Source of the DNA: DASQFQ01 sp963811595
GTDB lineage: Bacteria > Actinomycetota > Thermoleophilia > Solirubrobacterales > Solirubrobacteraceae
Direction: 5' to 3'
Length of the DNA: 64,000 bases
Assembly (NCBI GenBank): GCA_963811595.1
Contig: CAWERW010000014.1
Location: forward strand, 1-64,000
The notes under the pieces were generated by a model that searched no databases, was not told the DNA's origin, and saw only the letters and a list, made by a program, of their open reading frames with translations. The position numbers and the translations under genes were made by a program. Below are positions 52,683-60,720 of this stretch, one piece after another. The number at the start of each line of letters is the position of its first letter. Positions within the stretch are counted from its first letter, which is position 1.

Positions 52683-54769
52683 GCCGGCGTCCCGAGGCGT
52701 CGCGTCAGGGTGACCGCGGTCCCCTCGTCGGTCTGGCGGACGTCCACGGTCTCCGCGAGCGCCCGCATCATCGGCAGGCCGCGGCCGCGGTTCTCGCCGC
52801 GCGGCGCCCGCCAGCGGCCGGTGTCCGTGACGGTGATCGTCACGAGGCCGTCGTCGTACCCGGCGGCCAGCTCGAAGTGCGCGCGCGCCGGGCCGTAGGC
52901 GTGCTCGATCGCGTTCGCGCACGCCTCCTGCGTGGCGACGATGAGGTCGTACGCCTCCTGCTCCGTGGCGCCGCGCGTCGTCAGCCAGCGGCGCAGGAGG
53001 TAGCGGACGGGGGCGAGGCTGGCCGGCGCGGCGTGCCAGCGCGTGGCGAGCTGATCGGGGAGCGGCGGCACCTTGACGGCGATGAAGGCGACGTCGTCGC
53101 CCGGGGCCTCCGGAACGAGCTGCTCCACGAGCGTCGCGCACAGCGCCTCGACGTTCTCGGCGCCCTCCGCCAGGACCCTCAGCCGCTCGAGGCCCGCGTC
53201 GATCGACTCGCGGCGCCGTTCGACGAGTCCGTCGGTGTAGAGAAACACGATGGTGCCGGTCGGGATCGGGCAGGTCTGCGAGCGGTACATGGAGTTCGGC
53301 AGCGCGCCGAGTGGGACGCCCGGCTGCGGCCACACGTACCGCGCCTCGCCGGAGGGGTCGATGAGGAGCGGCGGGAGATGGCCGGCGCCGACGAGCTCGA
53401 AGGTCTCCAGCGCGGGGTCGAGCACCAGGTAGACCATGGTCGTCATGGCCCGCGGCCCGAGATGCAGCATCAGGTTGTTGATGCGATCCGCCACCGCGCC
53501 GGGGGGATGGCCGTCGGCCGCGTAGGCGCGGACGGCCGTGCGCAGCTGGGCCATGACCGCGGCCGCTTCGACGCCGTGGCCGACGACGTCCCCGACCGCC
53601 ACGCCGACCCGGCCGCCGGACAGCGAGAAGACGTCGTACCAGTCCCCGCCGAGGCTGCCGCCGGCGGCCGGCAGGTAGCGGGCGGCCATCTCGAGGCTCG
53701 ACGTGTCGGCGCTCTCCGCGGGCAGGAGCCGGCGCTGGAGCGCCTCGGCCACCCGCCGCTGCTCGAAGACCCGGGCTTGTTCGATGGCGAGGGCGGCGCG
53801 GTCGGCGGCGAGTTGGAGGAGGTCGCGGTCGTCGGTGGTGAAGTCGCGGGGGGTGAGGCTGCCGACGTGCAGGACGCCGATGACGCGGCCTTGGACGAGG
53901 AGGGGGACGCCGAGCAGTGACTGGATGCCCTTCTCGCGCAGGATCGGGTTGAGGATGTCGGCGTGGTCGACGTCGGTGATGGTGATGGCGCGGCGTTCGG
54001 CGGCGATGCGTCCGGCGAAGCCGCGGCCGAGCGGGATGCGGACGTTCTGCTCGACTTCTTCCTCGATGCCCTTGGCGGCGCGGGCGTGGAGGGTTTGGCC
54101 TTCGAGCAGCAGGATCGCGACGGTGTCGACGGCGAGGATGTCGGAGATCCGCTGCAGCAGCTCCTGCAACAGCTCCTGCTCCGGCAGGTAGGCGAGCGCG
54201 GCGTCGGTGACGCGCTGGAGTGACTCGAGCCGCTGGTGGGCCCGCTCCGCCGACTCGCGGGCGAGACGCTCCTGAGCGAAGACCCGGGCTTGTTCGATGG
54301 CGAGGGCGGCGCGGTCGGCGGCGAGTTGGAGGAGGTCGCGGTCGTCGGTGGTGAAGTCGCGGGGGGTGAGGCTGCCGACGTGCAGGACGCCGATGACGCG
54401 GCCTTGGACGAGGAGGGGGACGCCGAGCAGTGACTGGATGCCCTTCTCGCGCAGGATCGGGTTGAGGATGTCGGCGTGGTCGACGTCGGTGATGGTGATG
54501 GCGCGGCGTTCGGCGGCGATGCGTCCGGCGAAGCCGCGGCCGAGCGGGATGCGGACGTTCTGCTCGACTTCTTCCTCGATGCCCTTGGCGGCGCGGGCGT
54601 GGAGGGTTTGGCCTTCGAGCAGCAGGATCGCGACGGTGTCGACGGCGAGGATGTCGGAGATCCGCTGCAGCAGCTCCTGCAACAGCTCATCCTCGGTCAG
54701 GAAGGCGAGCACCGCGTCGGTGACGCGCTGCAGGGAGTCGAGCACCTGTCGCTCGGTGCGCGCGGTCAT
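52679..54769 (-). CDS. GAF-GAF-SpoIIE phosphatase-HATPase signalling protein (RsbU/RsbW-like fusion)
   Basis: 696 residues. Order: GAF1 (about 25-165), short coiled linker, GAF2 (about 196-336), PP2C/SpoIIE phosphatase (about 350-545: LGGDWYDVFSLSGGRVGVAVGDVVGHGVEAA, FLYTDGLVERR, PGDDVAFIAVK with metal-binding Asp residues), and an anti-sigma-type HATPase (about 560-690: EACANAIEHAYG, VTDTGRWRAPRGENRGRGLPMM). The phosphatase would dephosphorylate the downstream STAS protein, and the kinase domain could rephosphorylate it, so both opposing activities are in one chain. The two GAF domains are identical over about 137 residues. Confidence 0.92.
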   Translation of the reverse strand: MTARTERQVLDSLQRVTDAVLAFLTEDELLQELLQRISDILAVDTVAILLLEGQTLHARAAKGIEEEVEQNVRIPLGRGFAGRIAAERRAITITDVDHADILNPILREKGIQSLLGVPLLVQGRVIGVLHVGSLTPRDFTTDDRDLLQLAADRAALAIEQARVFAQERLARESAERAHQRLESLQRVTDAALAYLPEQELLQELLQRISDILAVDTVAILLLEGQTLHARAAKGIEEEVEQNVRIPLGRGFAGRIAAERRAITITDVDHADILNPILREKGIQSLLGVPLLVQGRVIGVLHVGSLTPRDFTTDDRDLLQLAADRAALAIEQARVFEQRRVAEALQRRLLPAESADTSSLEMAARYLPAAGGSLGGDWYDVFSLSGGRVGVAVGDVVGHGVEAAAVMAQLRTAVRAYAADGHPPGAVADRINNLMLHLGPRAMTTMVYLVLDPALETFELVGAGHLPPLLIDPSGEARYVWPQPGVPLGALPNSMYRSQTCPIPTGTIVFLYTDGLVERRRESIDAGLERLRVLAEGAENVEALCATLVEQLVPEAPGDDVAFIAVKVPPLPDQLATRWHAAPASLAPVRYLLRRWLTTRGATEQEAYDLIVATQEACANAIEHAYGPARAHFELAAGYDDGLVTITVTDTGRWRAPRGENRGRGLPMMRALAETVDVRQTDEGTAVTLTRRLGTPA
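53764..54175 (-). repeat. 412-bp direct repeat, copy encoding GAF2
   Basis: By eye this block is identical base for base to 54277-54688, offset 513 bp (171 codons, in frame). It covers the GAF domain from the shared LLQELLQRISD segment to the QARVF segment. Flanking sequence diverges immediately on both sides. Confidence 0.85.
54277..54688 (-). repeat. 412-bp direct repeat, copy encoding GAF1
   Basis: Identical partner of 53764-54175. The block uses codons such as GAA, CAA, CTC and ACC more than the rest of the gene, so it stands out in composition. Confidence 0.85.
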
Positions 54770-54779
54770 GACAGGCCGG

Positions 54780-55268
54780 CTAGCGCCCGTCTTGCGGGCG
54801 GCCGTGCAGTGCCAGCGACTGGGCGGCGAACCGCTTGTCGCCCGTGACCTCGCGCCCGAGCCACGCCGGCAGGACGAACGCCTCGCTCGCCTCGAGCGAG
54901 GGAAACTCGATCTCGGCCGTCAGCAGGCCCTCGAGCGCGCCCGCGTAGACGTCGAGCTCGGCGGTCAGCCCGTCGTCGAGCGGGATCAGGTGCCGTGCCT
55001 TGCTCACGCGGCGGCCGTCGGTGAGCTCCCACAGCGTCTCGAAGCGCCGCTCGTCGATCGCCATCTCCTCCTCGATCCGGACCATCGCCGGGCCGGACTT
55101 GACGGTCAGCACGGTCGCCTCGCCGCGGCGGCGGACGCGCACCTCCACGCCGTCTTCGGCGATCGCCAGGTACCCCTGGTGGATCGGCTCGCCGGCGTCG
55201 AGCCCGTCCGGCACACGCTCGACGAGGAACTTCCGCTCGATCTCGACGCTGGGCGCGGCAGCGGGCAT
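54780..55268 (-). CDS. CYTH-domain (triphosphate tunnel metalloenzyme) protein
   Basis: 162 residues from ATG at 55268. The ExExK signature VEIERKFLV is at residues 8-16, followed by IHQGYLAIAEDGVEVRVRRRGEATVLTVKSG and IEEEMAIDERRFETLW, the alternating charged strands that line the tunnel, and LTAELDVYAGALEGLLTAEIEF. Family members hydrolyse inorganic triphosphate, polyphosphate or thiamine triphosphate, or cyclise ATP; bacterial stand-alone ones are mostly triphosphatases. It is divergent from the CHAD gene across 22 bp. Confidence 0.9.
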   Translation of the reverse strand: MPAAAPSVEIERKFLVERVPDGLDAGEPIHQGYLAIAEDGVEVRVRRRGEATVLTVKSGPAMVRIEEEMAIDERRFETLWELTDGRRVSKARHLIPLDDGLTAELDVYAGALEGLLTAEIEFPSLEASEAFVLPAWLGREVTGDKRFAAQSLALHGRPQDGR

Positions 55269-55290
55269 CGCGCTTGAAACACTACGCCCC

Positions 55291-56844
55291 GTGACGCGCG
55301 AAGGGCTCGATCTGCTGCTGTCCGCCGACGGCGACGCGTTGCTGGCCGCGCTCGCCGGCCGGCTCGAACTGGACGTGGGCACGGCGCGCGTCGCCGACCG
55401 CTTCCTGCTCGACAGCTTCGACAGCCGGCTGCGCTCCGAGGGGCTGCGCGCCGAGCGGCCCGCCGGTCGCTCCGCCGGCTCCGCGCTGACCCTGCTCGAG
55501 CCCGGCGCGCCGGTGCGGCGCGCGAAGGTCGAGAGCGCGCCGCGCCACCTCGTCCCCGAGCTTCCTGCCGGCCCGCTGCGCGAGCGGCTCGCGGGCGTGC
55601 TGGAGGAACGCGCGCTGCTGCCGATCGTGCGCGTGCGGAGCACGCTGCAGTCGCTGGCGGTGCTCAACGGCGACGCCAAGACGGTGGTGCGGCTGACGAT
55701 CGAGCGCCCGGAGGCGGTGGCCGGGGCAGGTAGGCGCGTTCCGCTCGCGCCGCGGCTGTCGGTGCGCCCGGTGCTCGGCTACGACCGTGCGCTCGAGCGC
55801 ACGCTGGCCGTGCTGCGCGACCGGCTCGGCCTCGCCCCGGCGGAGCAGTCGCTGTTCGACGAGGCGGTGCTCGCGATCGGCGGCCGGCCCGAGGGCGTCT
55901 CCTCCAAGCCGGACGTCGCGCTCGCGGCCGGCACGCGCGCGGACGCCGCCGCCGGCATCGTGCTCACCCGGCTGCTCGAGATCGCCGAGGCCAACGTGCC
56001 CGGCACGCTCGAGGACCTCGACACCGAGTTCCTCCACGACCTGCGCGTCTCGATCCGCCGCGCGCGCTCGGTGCTGCGCGAGCTCAAGCGGATCCACGAC
56101 CCCGACGAGCGGCAGCGCGTGCGCGACGAGCTGAAGTGGGCGCAGCAGATGACGGGTCCCGTGCGCGACCTCGACGTCCAGCTGCTCGAGTGGGAGGACC
56201 TGACGGCGCTGCTGCCGCCCGAGCGCGCCGCCGACCTCGAGCCGCTGCGGGCGCTGCTCGCGCGCCGCCGCGCGAGCGAGCTCGCGAAGCTTCGGCGCGG
56301 GCTGCGCGGCGCTCGCTTCCAGGCCGCGCTGCGGCAGTGGCGCGCGCTCGCGACCGCCGGGCCCGCCGAGGACCAGCCGGACGCCGCGGCGCCGATCGAG
56401 GCGGTCGCCGGCCACCGCATCCGCTCGGTCTACCGCCGCATGGTCCGCGACGGCAGCGCGATCGACGACGACACGCCGGCCGAGGCGCTGCACGACCTGC
56501 GCAAGCGCGGCAAGGAGCTGCGCTACCTGCTCGAGCTGTTCGGCGATCCGTTCCCGCGCGACGTGGTCAAGCCGATGCGCTCGACGCTCAAGGAGCTCCA
56601 GGACGTGCTCGGCCGCTTCCAGGACCGCGCGGTCCAGGTCGAGATGCTGCGCGACCTGCGCGACGAGCTCGCGGCCGAGCCCGGCGGGCCCGCCGCGCTG
56701 ATCGCGCTCGGCCCGACCCTCGACGCCCTTGTCGCCGACCAGGAGGCGGCGCGGGCCGAGTTCGCCGCCCGCTTCGCGTCGTTCGCCGGCAAGGGGCAGC
56801 GCAAGCTCGTGCGCGACGCCTTTCCGAAGCGCCAGGCCGCGTGA
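55291..56844 (+). CDS. CHAD-domain protein (polyphosphate-binding type)
   Basis: 517 residues from GTG 55291. The N-terminal half (about 1-230) resembles a degenerate CYTH domain (VVRLTIERPEAV, RLSVRPVLGYDRALERTL) without ExExK. The C-terminal CHAD domain (about 235-510) has the conserved His helices FLHDLRVSIRRARSVLRELKRI and ALHDLRKRGKELRYLLELFGD, rich in Arg/Lys for binding polyanions. CHAD proteins in other bacteria localise to polyphosphate granules. Its stop overlaps the start of the ParA-type gene by four bases. Confidence 0.9.
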   Translation: MTREGLDLLLSADGDALLAALAGRLELDVGTARVADRFLLDSFDSRLRSEGLRAERPAGRSAGSALTLLEPGAPVRRAKVESAPRHLVPELPAGPLRERLAGVLEERALLPIVRVRSTLQSLAVLNGDAKTVVRLTIERPEAVAGAGRRVPLAPRLSVRPVLGYDRALERTLAVLRDRLGLAPAEQSLFDEAVLAIGGRPEGVSSKPDVALAAGTRADAAAGIVLTRLLEIAEANVPGTLEDLDTEFLHDLRVSIRRARSVLRELKRIHDPDERQRVRDELKWAQQMTGPVRDLDVQLLEWEDLTALLPPERAADLEPLRALLARRRASELAKLRRGLRGARFQAALRQWRALATAGPAEDQPDAAAPIEAVAGHRIRSVYRRMVRDGSAIDDDTPAEALHDLRKRGKELRYLLELFGDPFPRDVVKPMRSTLKELQDVLGRFQDRAVQVEMLRDLRDELAAEPGGPAALIALGPTLDALVADQEAARAEFAARFASFAGKGQRKLVRDAFPKRQAA

Positions 56845-57575
56845 AGGTCGTCGCGACCTACTCGATCAAGGGCGGCGTCGGCAAGACGTCGGCCGCGGTC
56901 AACCTCGGCGCGCAGGCCGCGGCCGACGGGCTGCGGACGCTGATCTGGGACCTCGACCCGCAGGGCGCCGCGACGTTCCTGCTGCGGGTCGAGGCGAAGG
57001 TCAAGGGCGGCGGCAAGGGGCTGATCCGCGGCAAGCGAGCGCCGATCGACGTCATGAAGGGCACCGACATCGAGGGCCTCGACCTGCTCCCGGCCGACTT
57101 CTCCTACCGCCACCTCGACATCCAGCTCGACAAGCGCAAGCGCCCGCTGGAGGGGCTGCGGCGCGTGCTCGGCGAGCTCGAGGACGACTACGACCTCGCG
57201 ATCCTCGACTGCGCGCCCTCGATCTCGCTCGTGTCGGAGAGCGTGTTCAGCGCCGCCGACCTGCTGCTCGTGCCGCTCATCCCGTCGACGCTGTCGGTTC
57301 GCACGCTGGAGCAGTTGCGGGCCTTCCTGGCGACCGCCTCGGCGCCGGCGCCGGAGGTGCTGGCGTTCTTCTCGATGGTCGACCGCCGCAAGACCCTGCA
57401 CAAGGAGCTGCTCGCGACGCTGCCGGGGATCGCGGATGCGGCGATCCCGGCGGCGAGCGTCGTCGAGCTGATGGGGTCGGGTCGCGAGCCGGTCGTCACG
57501 TCGCACCCGCGGCATCCCGCCGCGCAGGCCTACGCCGCGCTGTGGGAGGAGCTGCAGCGCGCGCTCAGGGACTGA
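56841..57575 (+). CDS. ParA/MinD-type ATPase coupled to CHAD gene
   Basis: 244 residues from GTG 56841. The deviant Walker A KGGVGKTS has the signature Lys10 and Lys15; Walker A' is WDLDPQGAATF and Walker B LAILDCAPS. VPLIPSTLSVRTLEQL and FSMVDRRKTLHKELL are typical of ParA-like partition ATPases. No parB gene or parS-like site is seen, and this is not a plasmid context. GTGA overlap with the CHAD gene implies that its cargo or partner is the CHAD protein, perhaps a polyphosphate granule. Confidence 0.9.
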   Translation: MKVVATYSIKGGVGKTSAAVNLGAQAAADGLRTLIWDLDPQGAATFLLRVEAKVKGGGKGLIRGKRAPIDVMKGTDIEGLDLLPADFSYRHLDIQLDKRKRPLEGLRRVLGELEDDYDLAILDCAPSISLVSESVFSAADLLLVPLIPSTLSVRTLEQLRAFLATASAPAPEVLAFFSMVDRRKTLHKELLATLPGIADAAIPAASVVELMGSGREPVVTSHPRHPAAQAYAALWEELQRALRD

Positions 57576-57920
57576 CGACGAGCCGGCCGCCGAACGCGCG
57601 CTTGAACGCGCCGTCGGAGAGCCGCCGCTCGAGGCTCCAGCGCGCGAGCCGGTCGTCGCCCTCGACGCTCAGCCGCAGGTCGCCCGCCTCGGGCACGAGC
57701 CGCGCCGCGCGCACGGACTGGTCCTGGCCGCGGTCGAGCTGCTCGGCGAGCCGCAGCAGCTGCGCGCAGCGCCGACGAGCTCGGCGTCGCCGTCGCGGAG
57801 CTCGCCCGGCGCGGGCGAGCCCTTGCGCTGGTGGCGCACGATCTGGGCGATCAGCGCGGTCTCGCGCGGGTCGTAGCCGTCGATGCCCGCGCTGTGGATC
57901 AGGTAGTGCGCGTGGCCAAC
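57565..57920 (-). pseudogene. Remnant of the C-terminal HD-like domain of a Ppx/GppA exopolyphosphatase
   Basis: The minus strand reads HYLIHSAGIDGYDPRETALIAQIVRHQRKGSP, then after a single-base frameshift near 57771-57777 RRCAQLLRLAEQLDRGQDQSVRAARL and on to GGRLVVSP with a TGA at 57565-57567. This is the end of long-form Ppx proteins (HSxxLI, ALIAxIxRxxRKG, LLRLAxxLDR). The 5' part is gone; the frame begins right after the GDPD stop codon. Its stop overlaps the ParA 3' end. It explains the apparent 345-bp gap and indicates that a full ppx once stood beside the CHAD/CYTH genes. Confidence 0.7.
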
Positions 57921-59009
57921 TCAGCGGCGCGCGGCGACCCCGATGTCGGGGTTGTCGGTGAACACGCCGTCGACGCCGAGCTTGAAGAACTGGCGGATCT
58001 CCGCGCGCAGGTCGCCGATCCCGGCCGGGTTGGCCGGGTCCGCCGGATTGCGCAGCTCGCGGGGCAGGAACGGGTTCTCGCGCCGGAACGTGTACGGGTG
58101 GACCTGCAGGCGCGCCGCGTGCGCGTCCTTGACGAAGCGCGTCGGCGTGCCCGAGCTGCCGTCGGCGTTGCGGGGGACGATGTAGTCCTTCGACGGCCCC
58201 ACGCCCTCGGCGTAGCGCGCGATGCTGCGCAGGCCGGCCGGCGTCGCCAGCTCGGCGTAGGTGCGGGTGTCGCCGACGGGCGTCACGCCGGGCTCGGCGA
58301 GCAGCTGCACGAGCGGCACGTCGAGCCGGCGGTCCATCGCTTGCAGGTTGCCGGTCTCGAACGACTGGACGAACACGGGCGCGCCGCGGCGGTTGAGGCC
58401 GTTGCGCTCCAGCGTGCGGATCAGCGCCGGCTCGAGCGGCAGCCCGAGGGAGCGGAAGTAGGTCGGGTGCTTGGTCTCGGGGTACACGCCGAGCGGGCGG
58501 CGGAGCTTGCGCGAGAGGCGCTCGCGCAGGTCGAGCACCTCCTGGAACGTCGGGACCTCGTACTTGTCGTTGTAGGCGGTGTTCGCCGGGCGATTCGCCG
58601 GGATCCGCTCCCTCGCCCTCAGGGTCTTGAGCTCCCTGAGCGTGAAGTCCTCGGTGAACCAGCCTTCGAAGCGGGCGCCGTCGATGAACTTGACCGTCTT
58701 GCGAGCGGCGAACCGGGAGAGGTCGGCCACGTTCGTGGTGCCGCCGATCTCGGGCTCGTGGCGGGCGACGAGCACGCCGTCCCTGGTGGTGACGAGGTCG
58801 GGCTCGATGTAGTCGGCGCCCTGCTCGGCGGCGAGCCGGTAGGCCTCGAGCGTGTGCTCCGGGCGGTAGCCGGAGGCGCCGCGGTGGCCGATGACGAGCG
58901 GCTGGGCGCGGGAGTCGTGGTGTGGCCGGGCGGGAGCGGCGGCCGGGAGCGCGAGCAGCGCCACGAGGAGGGTGGCGAGGAGAAGTCGGAGCGTTGGCAT
59001 GCGGCGCAT
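57921..59009 (-). CDS. glpQ: Secreted glycerophosphodiester phosphodiesterase
   Basis: 362 residues with a Sec signal peptide (MPTLRLLLATLLVALLALPAAAPA). GDPD motifs: IGHRGASGYRPEHTLEAY (catalytic His and Glu), ADYIEPDLVTTRDGVLVARHEP (Glu/Asp and second His), GVYPETKHP, FVQSFE, and VHPYTFRREN near the C-terminus. It cleaves glycerophosphodiesters to glycerol-3-phosphate outside the cell. M1 at 59009 or M4 at 59000. A two-unit PHO-like repeat 42 bp upstream suggests induction by phosphate starvation. Confidence 0.92.
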   Translation of the reverse strand: MRRMPTLRLLLATLLVALLALPAAAPARPHHDSRAQPLVIGHRGASGYRPEHTLEAYRLAAEQGADYIEPDLVTTRDGVLVARHEPEIGGTTNVADLSRFAARKTVKFIDGARFEGWFTEDFTLRELKTLRARERIPANRPANTAYNDKYEVPTFQEVLDLRERLSRKLRRPLGVYPETKHPTYFRSLGLPLEPALIRTLERNGLNRRGAPVFVQSFETGNLQAMDRRLDVPLVQLLAEPGVTPVGDTRTYAELATPAGLRSIARYAEGVGPSKDYIVPRNADGSSGTPTRFVKDAHAARLQVHPYTFRRENPFLPRELRNPADPANPAGIGDLRAEIRQFFKLGVDGVFTDNPDIGVAARR

Positions 59010-59050
59010 CAGAGCAACGGCGGTCCGCAGCCCAGGTTACCCGACTGTGA

Positions 59051-59072
59051 CGTCACAGCCTGTTCACGCTGC
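59051..59072 (+). promoter_or_regulatory. PHO-box-like repeat upstream of the GDPD gene
   Basis: CGTCACAGCCT and GTTCACGCTGC with 11-bp spacing. Fifteen bases (TCACAGCCTGTTCAC, 59053-59067) are identical to the PHO box at 36761-36775. It reads on the plus strand while the GDPD gene is on the minus strand. Confidence 0.55.
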
Positions 59073-59078
59073 CCGTGC

Positions 59079-60647
59079 TCAGGGCAGCTGCGGGAGCTGT
59101 ACGTCGGGCAGCTCGACCCCGGGCACCTTGATCTCCGGCGTCTTGATCTCGGGGACCGTGATCTCCGGGGTCTTGATCTCGGGCAGGTCGACGCCGGGCA
59201 CCTTCGGGACCTTGACCTCGGGCACCGTGATCTGCGGCGTTTTGACCTCGGGGACGCGGACCTCGGGCACCTTGACGTCGGGCAGCTTCACCTGCGGCAG
59301 GTTCCCGCCGCCGCCGCCGCCTCCGCCTCCGCCTCCGCCGCCTCCGCCTGAGCCACCGCCGGGCGCGGCGCCGCCGCCGGGCGCGGAGCCGCCGCCGCTG
59401 GGCGGGGCGCCCGCCGCGGGCGGGAGCCCGGCCACGGGGGTGCCGTTGCCGGGGCGCCGGGCGCGGCGGTCGCGGTCGCGGCGGCCGCCGGGGTTGCGGC
59501 GCGCGGCGCGGTCGTTCGTCGCGATCGGCGAGGTGCGGCGCGGGGCCGCGGGCCCGTCGCTCGCGCCGGCCAGCGCGGCGGGCTGGACGATGGCGGGCGA
59601 GGGGATCGCCGGCGAGGAGACCGGGGCCTGCGTGTTGCCGAGGCCGAGCAGCAGCGCCGCCGAGCCGGTGACGCCGGCGCCGATCGCCGGCGAGGCGCCG
59701 CCCAGCCAGGAGAGGAAGCGCTGCGGCGCGGCGGCGAAGAACGCCGACCAGGCGACCGTGCGGCGGCCGCGGTAGTAGCCGCGGAACGCGGCCACGGCAT
59801 CGCCGTCGAGCTGCTGGCCGGCCTCGTTGGCGAGCACGTCGAGCGCGCGCTTGTGGTGCGCGGCGCGGCGATAGGTGCGGTTCGAGGTGATCGCGTCGAA
59901 CGTGTCGGCCACGGCGATGATCCGAGCGCCGAGCGGGATCTCCTCGCCGCTCAGCCCGTCCGGGTAGCCGCGCCCGTCGAGCCGCTCGTGGTGGTGGCGG
60001 ATCATCGCGGTGATCTCCGGGTCGCCGATGCCGGCGGCCATCGCCGCACCGTCGACCGGATGGCGCTTGACCAGCTCGAACTCGACGTCGGTCAGGCGGC
60101 CGGGCTTGTTGAGGATCGAGCGCGGCGTGTAGAGCTTGCCGACGTCGTGCAGCGCCGACGCGGTCCTGACCTTGGCCACCTCGGCGGGCGACAGGCCCAT
60201 CGTGTTCGCGATCCGCTCGGCGTGACGGGTGACGCGCTGGGAGTGGCCGTACGTCCGGCTGTCACGCGCCTCGAGCAGGTCGCTGAGGTTGGTCAGCGCT
60301 TCGAGGCTGAGGCCTTCGGCCGCGCTGCCCAGCAGCTTCTCGGCCTGCGCGAGCCGCCGCTCGGCGACCGAGCGGCGCAGCCAGCCCCACAGCATGAGGT
60401 CGGCGAACACGAGGTCGCGCGAGCCGGGCATGCGCTTCCAGATCGCGTCACCCAGGCTCGCGGCGGCCAGCGACAGCGCGATCCCGGCGAGGATCGAGAG
60501 CGCGAGCAGAACCGGGTTGCCGGGGGGCACGATCGCCGCGACGGCAACGGCGGGCAGGACCACCACGAAGGAGGTCGCGAGCACCGCGTGCGGCAGCCAC
60601 CGCTCGGTACCGGAGACACGACGGGTCGTGGCAATGCGGATTGCCAT
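59079..60647 (-). CDS. Membrane HD-GYP protein with poly-Gly hinge and PEVK-like repeat tail
   Basis: 522 residues. Two N-terminal membrane helices (about 20-40, 47-66), then a complete HD-GYP domain (about 110-280): YGHSQRVTRHAERIA, SALHDVGKLYTP, KRHPVDGA, IRHHHERLDGRGYPDGL, VADTFDAITSNRTY. All catalytic residues for a cyclic-di-GMP phosphodiesterase are present. A hydrophobic patch (about 315-335) follows, then a disordered Arg/Pro/Gly region with about 15 consecutive Gly, and about 14 repeats of a five-residue unit P-[ED]-[VI]-[KRT]-[VTL] to the end. The tail is very unusual for this family. Confidence 0.88.
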   Translation of the reverse strand: MAIRIATTRRVSGTERWLPHAVLATSFVVVLPAVAVAAIVPPGNPVLLALSILAGIALSLAAASLGDAIWKRMPGSRDLVFADLMLWGWLRRSVAERRLAQAEKLLGSAAEGLSLEALTNLSDLLEARDSRTYGHSQRVTRHAERIANTMGLSPAEVAKVRTASALHDVGKLYTPRSILNKPGRLTDVEFELVKRHPVDGAAMAAGIGDPEITAMIRHHHERLDGRGYPDGLSGEEIPLGARIIAVADTFDAITSNRTYRRAAHHKRALDVLANEAGQQLDGDAVAAFRGYYRGRRTVAWSAFFAAAPQRFLSWLGGASPAIGAGVTGSAALLLGLGNTQAPVSSPAIPSPAIVQPAALAGASDGPAAPRRTSPIATNDRAARRNPGGRRDRDRRARRPGNGTPVAGLPPAAGAPPSGGGSAPGGGAAPGGGSGGGGGGGGGGGGGGGNLPQVKLPDVKVPEVRVPEVKTPQITVPEVKVPKVPGVDLPEIKTPEITVPEIKTPEIKVPGVELPDVQLPQLP

Positions 60648-60720
60648 CGGATTCGCATCGGCACGAAGTCGGATCCCTTGAGTGCTGAGACGGCCTGCGG
60701 ACGCATTGCCTGACGCGTTG

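Noticed and set aside
59300..59350. CCG/CCT triplet run as a simple-sequence repeat of its own
   Set aside because: It is the coding sequence for the Gly hinge of the HD-GYP protein; mixed GGC/GGA/GGG codons argue against a recent slippage tract.
57831..59351. Plus-strand open frame opposite GDPD
   Set aside because: Antisense to a clear GDPD gene and low-complexity; no domain recognisable.
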